Of a stretch of DNA of 46,637 nucleotides, positions 43,933 to 46,637 are shown piece by piece. The stretch is from Magnetovibrio sp. (GTDB lineage: Bacteria; Pseudomonadota; Alphaproteobacteria; Rhodospirillales; Magnetovibrionaceae). The number at the start of each line of letters is the position of its first letter. Positions within the stretch are counted from its first letter, which is position 1. The DNA lies in assembly GCA_026196495.1 (NCBI GenBank), contig JAPHSY010000045.1, forward strand, positions 1-46,637. The letters run 5' to 3'. The notes beneath the pieces are model-generated. The model did not search any database. It was given only the letters and a program-made list of their open reading frames with translations, and was not told where the DNA came from. The position numbers and the translations under genes were made by a program.

Positions 43933-43942
43933 TCATTTAGAT

Positions 43943-43961
43943 ATTGAGAATGGTTATCAAT
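43943..43961. promoter_or_regulatory. Fur-box-like operator upstream of feoA
   Basis: A 19-base dyad, ATTGAGAATGGTTATCAAT. The arms ATTGAxAA and TTxTCAAT are complementary in 7 of 8 positions around a 3-base core, matching iron-responsive Fur operators in proteobacteria. It lies 48 bases before the feoA start, so feoAB is predicted to be repressed when iron is plentiful. Confidence 0.75.
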
Positions 43962-44008
43962 TGCATAACGCAAGCTGCTGATATGCCCCCACGCTTTTAG
44001 GTGATTTT

Positions 44009-44329
44009 ATGGATACTCAGACCCCCAAACAAAAAGCATTTCCTATCGCTTTGGCGCAAGAGGATGAGATGGTGCGTATTATGGCGTGCCGTGCGGGTAA
44101 GGGCATGATGCGTAAGCTTCGTGATATGGGCGTACCCATAGGTGCAGAAGTCCGCGTGGTTCAACACAAAGGATCCGGTGTGGTTTTGGCGACCAACGCG
44201 ACACGGATTGCTTTGGGCACATCTGCAGCACAATTGGTGTATGTGGAATTGGTAAACAATGATTTAGCGTGCTCAGCCGATCAATGTGTGGTTATGGCCA
44301 ATGCAGTTGAAGAAAGCTTAGCCCAATGA
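44009..44329 (+). CDS. feoA: ferrous iron transport protein FeoA
   Basis: A 106-residue cytoplasmic SH3-like protein. The core is MVRIMACRAGKGMMRKLRDMGVPIGAEVRVVQHKGSGVVLATNATRIALG. It carries a longer N-terminal stretch and a C-terminal tail with two cysteines (CSADQC) compared with the 75-residue E. coli form. FeoA helps FeoB take up Fe2+. The stop overlaps feoB (ATGA), so the two are translated together. Confidence 0.94.
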   Translation: MDTQTPKQKAFPIALAQEDEMVRIMACRAGKGMMRKLRDMGVPIGAEVRVVQHKGSGVVLATNATRIALGTSAAQLVYVELVNNDLACSADQCVVMANAVEESLAQ

Positions 44330-46637
44330 ACGGCGTAACCATCGCCGTTATCGGCAATCCCAACAGCGGTAAGACAACACTGTTCAATGCAATGACGGGT
44401 GCACGCCAGCGGGTTGGTAACTGGCCCGGAGTGACTGTCGATCGCAAAACAGGGACATATGATCATCAAGGCCAAACCATCGAAGTGGTCGATCTTCCGG
44501 GTGTTTATACTTTGGGTGCCTTGCCAGGAATTGAATCGTTGGATGAAACGGTGGCCTTGGATTATGCCTTGTCCGGTGAAGCGGACGTATTCGTCAACGT
44601 TTTGGATTCGTCTAATCTGGAGCGCAACCTATACCTCACTGCCCAATTGTTGGAGCTGCAAATTCCGTTGGTGGTCGTGCTCAATATGGCTGATCGCATG
44701 GAAACTGGTGGCAAGCACCTGAATGCGGCTGATCTATCGAAACGATTGGGTTGTCCGGTGGTGACGGCGACTGCCAGCAAAAATGAAGGCATTGCCGTCT
44801 TAAAAGAAACGATTGCCGAAACCATTGCGGAAGGCACCAAACCGAAAGCTGAAGTGGCGTATCCACAAATCATTGAAGACACGCTGTCACATTTACAAAA
44901 GACTTTGGCAGCTACGGCTGAAGCCAACAATGTTCCACCACGCTGGTTGGCGGTGAAGTTGTTGGAAGAAGATATCACGGCTCAAGATATGATCGACACT
45001 GCGGCGCAAGAACATGTCAGTACACACCTAAGTGAAATTGAAGGTCAAACTGGAGACGATGCTGATACTTGGATTGCGGATGGTCGTTATTCTTTTGCTC
45101 ATGAATTGGCGCAACTGTGCACAGAGGGCGGGGCGCTTACGGCTTCACGCAAAGCTTCTGATGCCCTGGATCGCATTGTGTTGAGTCGTTGGCTGGGAAT
45201 CCCGATTTTTCTAGGCCTGATGTATTTGATGTTTACTTTCACCATCAATATCGGTGGGGCCTTTATTGATTTCTTTGATGTTGCTGCGGGGACCATTTTT
45301 GTCGATGGGGTCGGCACACTGTTGGAATCTGTCGGCGCACCGTTATGGATTAAGGTGTTGATTGCCGACGGTGTGGGCGGGGGTATCCAGGTGGTTGCCA
45401 CCTTTATCCCCATTATCGGCTTTTTGTATTTGTTTTTGTCGATTTTGGAAGATTCCGGCTACATGGCCCGTGCGGCTTATTTGATGGATCGTTCCATGCG
45501 TGCCATTGGTCTGCCGGGCAAAGCCTTTGTGCCGTTGATTGTCGGCTTTGGTTGCAATGTGCCTTCTATTATGGCGGCGCGGACCTTGGAACAAGAACGC
45601 GACCGCATCATCACCGCAATGATGGCACCGTTCATGTCGTGTGGTGCACGCTTGGCTGTATACGCGTTATTTGCCGCAGCATTTTTCCCCATTGGTGGAC
45701 AGAATACAGTGTTTGCGCTTTACATCATCGGTATTGCCGTGGCGATTGCCACCGGGTTTATTTTGAAAAAAACATTACTGATGGGGGCTTCGACACCGTT
45801 CATTATGGAGTTGCCGCCTTATCACGTGCCACAAGTCTCTGGTGTGTTCATTCATGCTTGGACACGGCTTAAAAGTTTTATCTTCGGTGCCGGTAAAATC
45901 ATCGTTGTTGTGGTTGCGATTTTAAGCTTCTTCAATTCTGTTGGCACCGATGGTTCGTTTGGCAATGAAGACAGCGAAGCCTCCGTGCTCAGCACCATTG
46001 GACGCACCATCGTTCCAATTTTCAAGCCCATGGGCCTCAACGAAGACAATTGGCCGGCAACGGTAGGAATCTTCACTGGTATATTTGCCAAAGAGGCTGT
46101 GGTCGGTACCTTGGATGCGCTGTATTCCAGCATGGATCAGCCCGCCGGGGCTGGAGCAGAGAATGAAAACGCCGGATTTGATTTGATGGGTGGTTTGGGC
46201 GAAGCCGTAATGACCATCCCTGAAAATCTAAGTGCATTGGGTTCTTTGCTGACCGATCCATTGGATTTGGGTTCGGTCGAGGCTGAAAGTCTAGAAGGTG
46301 CTGCCGAAGCACAGGAAGTATCACTAGATACCTTCGGTGCCATGGTCAGCCGTTTTGATGGCAAGATCGGGGCGTTCGCCTATCTGTTGTTAATCTTGCT
46401 CTACACCCCCTGTGTCGCTGTGATGGGTGCCATCAATCGGGAATTGGGGCCGAAGTGGTCGAGCTTTGCCGCTGTGTGGACATCTGGTATGGCCTACACC
46501 GTGTCGGTTGGGTTTTACCAAGCCGCGACCTTTGATCGTCACCCCGCTACATCTGCAGCTTGGCTTTCGGGCTTAGCCTTGATTTTTGCTGGGGTCGTAT
46601 TGGTTATGTATCGCAAGGGTCGCTTTGATTACAATCC
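44326..46637 (+). CDS. feoB: ferrous iron transporter FeoB (3' end beyond window)
   Basis: The frame is open from ATG 44326 to the right edge (770 codons), close to the normal full length. The G domain shows G1 AVIGNPNSGKTTLFN (residues about 6-20), G2 and G3 as WPGVTVDRKTG and VVDLPGVY, and G4 as NMADR. The membrane part has GGGIQVVATFIPIIGFLYLFLSILEDSGYMARAAY, the Gate motifs GFGCNVPSIMAARTLEQERDR and PFMSCGARLAVY, FTGIFAKEAVVGTLD, and a final helix near LALIFAGVVLVMYRK. FeoB moves Fe2+ across the inner membrane. feoC, if present, would lie outside. Confidence 0.97.
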   Translation, partial: MNGVTIAVIGNPNSGKTTLFNAMTGARQRVGNWPGVTVDRKTGTYDHQGQTIEVVDLPGVYTLGALPGIESLDETVALDYALSGEADVFVNVLDSSNLERNLYLTAQLLELQIPLVVVLNMADRMETGGKHLNAADLSKRLGCPVVTATASKNEGIAVLKETIAETIAEGTKPKAEVAYPQIIEDTLSHLQKTLAATAEANNVPPRWLAVKLLEEDITAQDMIDTAAQEHVSTHLSEIEGQTGDDADTWIADGRYSFAHELAQLCTEGGALTASRKASDALDRIVLSRWLGIPIFLGLMYLMFTFTINIGGAFIDFFDVAAGTIFVDGVGTLLESVGAPLWIKVLIADGVGGGIQVVATFIPIIGFLYLFLSILEDSGYMARAAYLMDRSMRAIGLPGKAFVPLIVGFGCNVPSIMAARTLEQERDRIITAMMAPFMSCGARLAVYALFAAAFFPIGGQNTVFALYIIGIAVAIATGFILKKTLLMGASTPFIMELPPYHVPQVSGVFIHAWTRLKSFIFGAGKIIVVVVAILSFFNSVGTDGSFGNEDSEASVLSTIGRTIVPIFKPMGLNEDNWPATVGIFTGIFAKEAVVGTLDALYSSMDQPAGAGAENENAGFDLMGGLGEAVMTIPENLSALGSLLTDPLDLGSVEAESLEGAAEAQEVSLDTFGAMVSRFDGKIGAFAYLLLILLYTPCVAVMGAINRELGPKWSSFAAVWTSGMAYTVSVGFYQAATFDRHPATSAAWLSGLALIFAGVVLVMYRKGRFDYN

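Overview
The window looks like chromosomal DNA of a free-living, motile alphaproteobacterium, most likely in or near the Rhodospirillales. This placement is inferred from gene content and order, not from a search. The main clues are a hemC-hemD-mitofilin-hemY cluster, an alphaproteobacterial HemY with a C-terminal zinc ribbon, IalB, NnrU and SO_0444-type permease genes, a TesA/YbbA/YbbP block, and two chemoreceptors flanking a diguanylate cyclase. GC content is near 50 percent except in one AT-rich island. No phage, insertion sequence, CRISPR array or rRNA was seen.

Layout. 1-3630 (minus): tsaD, gpsA and a secreted YyaL-like thioredoxin-fold protein cut by the left edge. 3729-8114 (plus): hemC, hemD, a Mic60/mitofilin-like membrane protein and hemY, followed by tRNA-Thr(CGT) with its own promoter and terminator. 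8494-11627: a hybrid-free PAS histidine kinase, an orphan Flp pilin and a RarD-type transporter. 11628-12743: an AT-rich stretch with no convincing gene. 12744-14249: a J-domain protein with an unusual N-terminus, and a Bax-inhibitor-1 protein. 14360-18318: the ybbP and ybbA ABC exporter genes, divergent from a GDSL esterase. 18370-18590: the decayed tail of an aldo/keto reductase gene. 18626-22803: thpR, then a minus-strand run of LMW phosphatase, ketoamine kinase and HAD phosphatase that reads as a protein-deglycation operon, a Bax-type glucosaminidase and a uracil-DNA glycosylase-like gene. 22943-24367: a solitary AAA/DUF4143 ATPase preceded by a perfect dyad. 24497-27412: argG, a cytoplasmic DsbA-family oxidoreductase and a TetR regulator with four matching 16-bp operator-like sites. 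27517-33593: housekeeping and small genes (rlmN, ialB, asparaginase, TrmH-type methyltransferase, DsrE-like, DMT transporter, pterin dehydratase, minimal zincin). 33842-39582: signalling block of receptor, diguanylate cyclase and receptor. 39991-46637: yggT, DUF167, folD, GNAT, nnrU, a Cu/Zn efflux-type permease, and Fur-box-controlled feoA and feoB, with feoB running off the right edge.

Most of the window is ordinary core genome. The parts most worth testing are the TetR/DsbA-family regulatory unit at 26.5-27.5 kb, which has four near-identical operator-like sites, a structured leader and a promoter with an unusual spacer; the three-gene deglycation operon at 19.2-21.2 kb; the J-domain protein beside the 1.1-kb AT-rich island; the ATPase with its dyad; and the tandem duplication of the sensor domain in the 976-residue receptor. 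I found no clearly novel multi-gene defence or mobile system.
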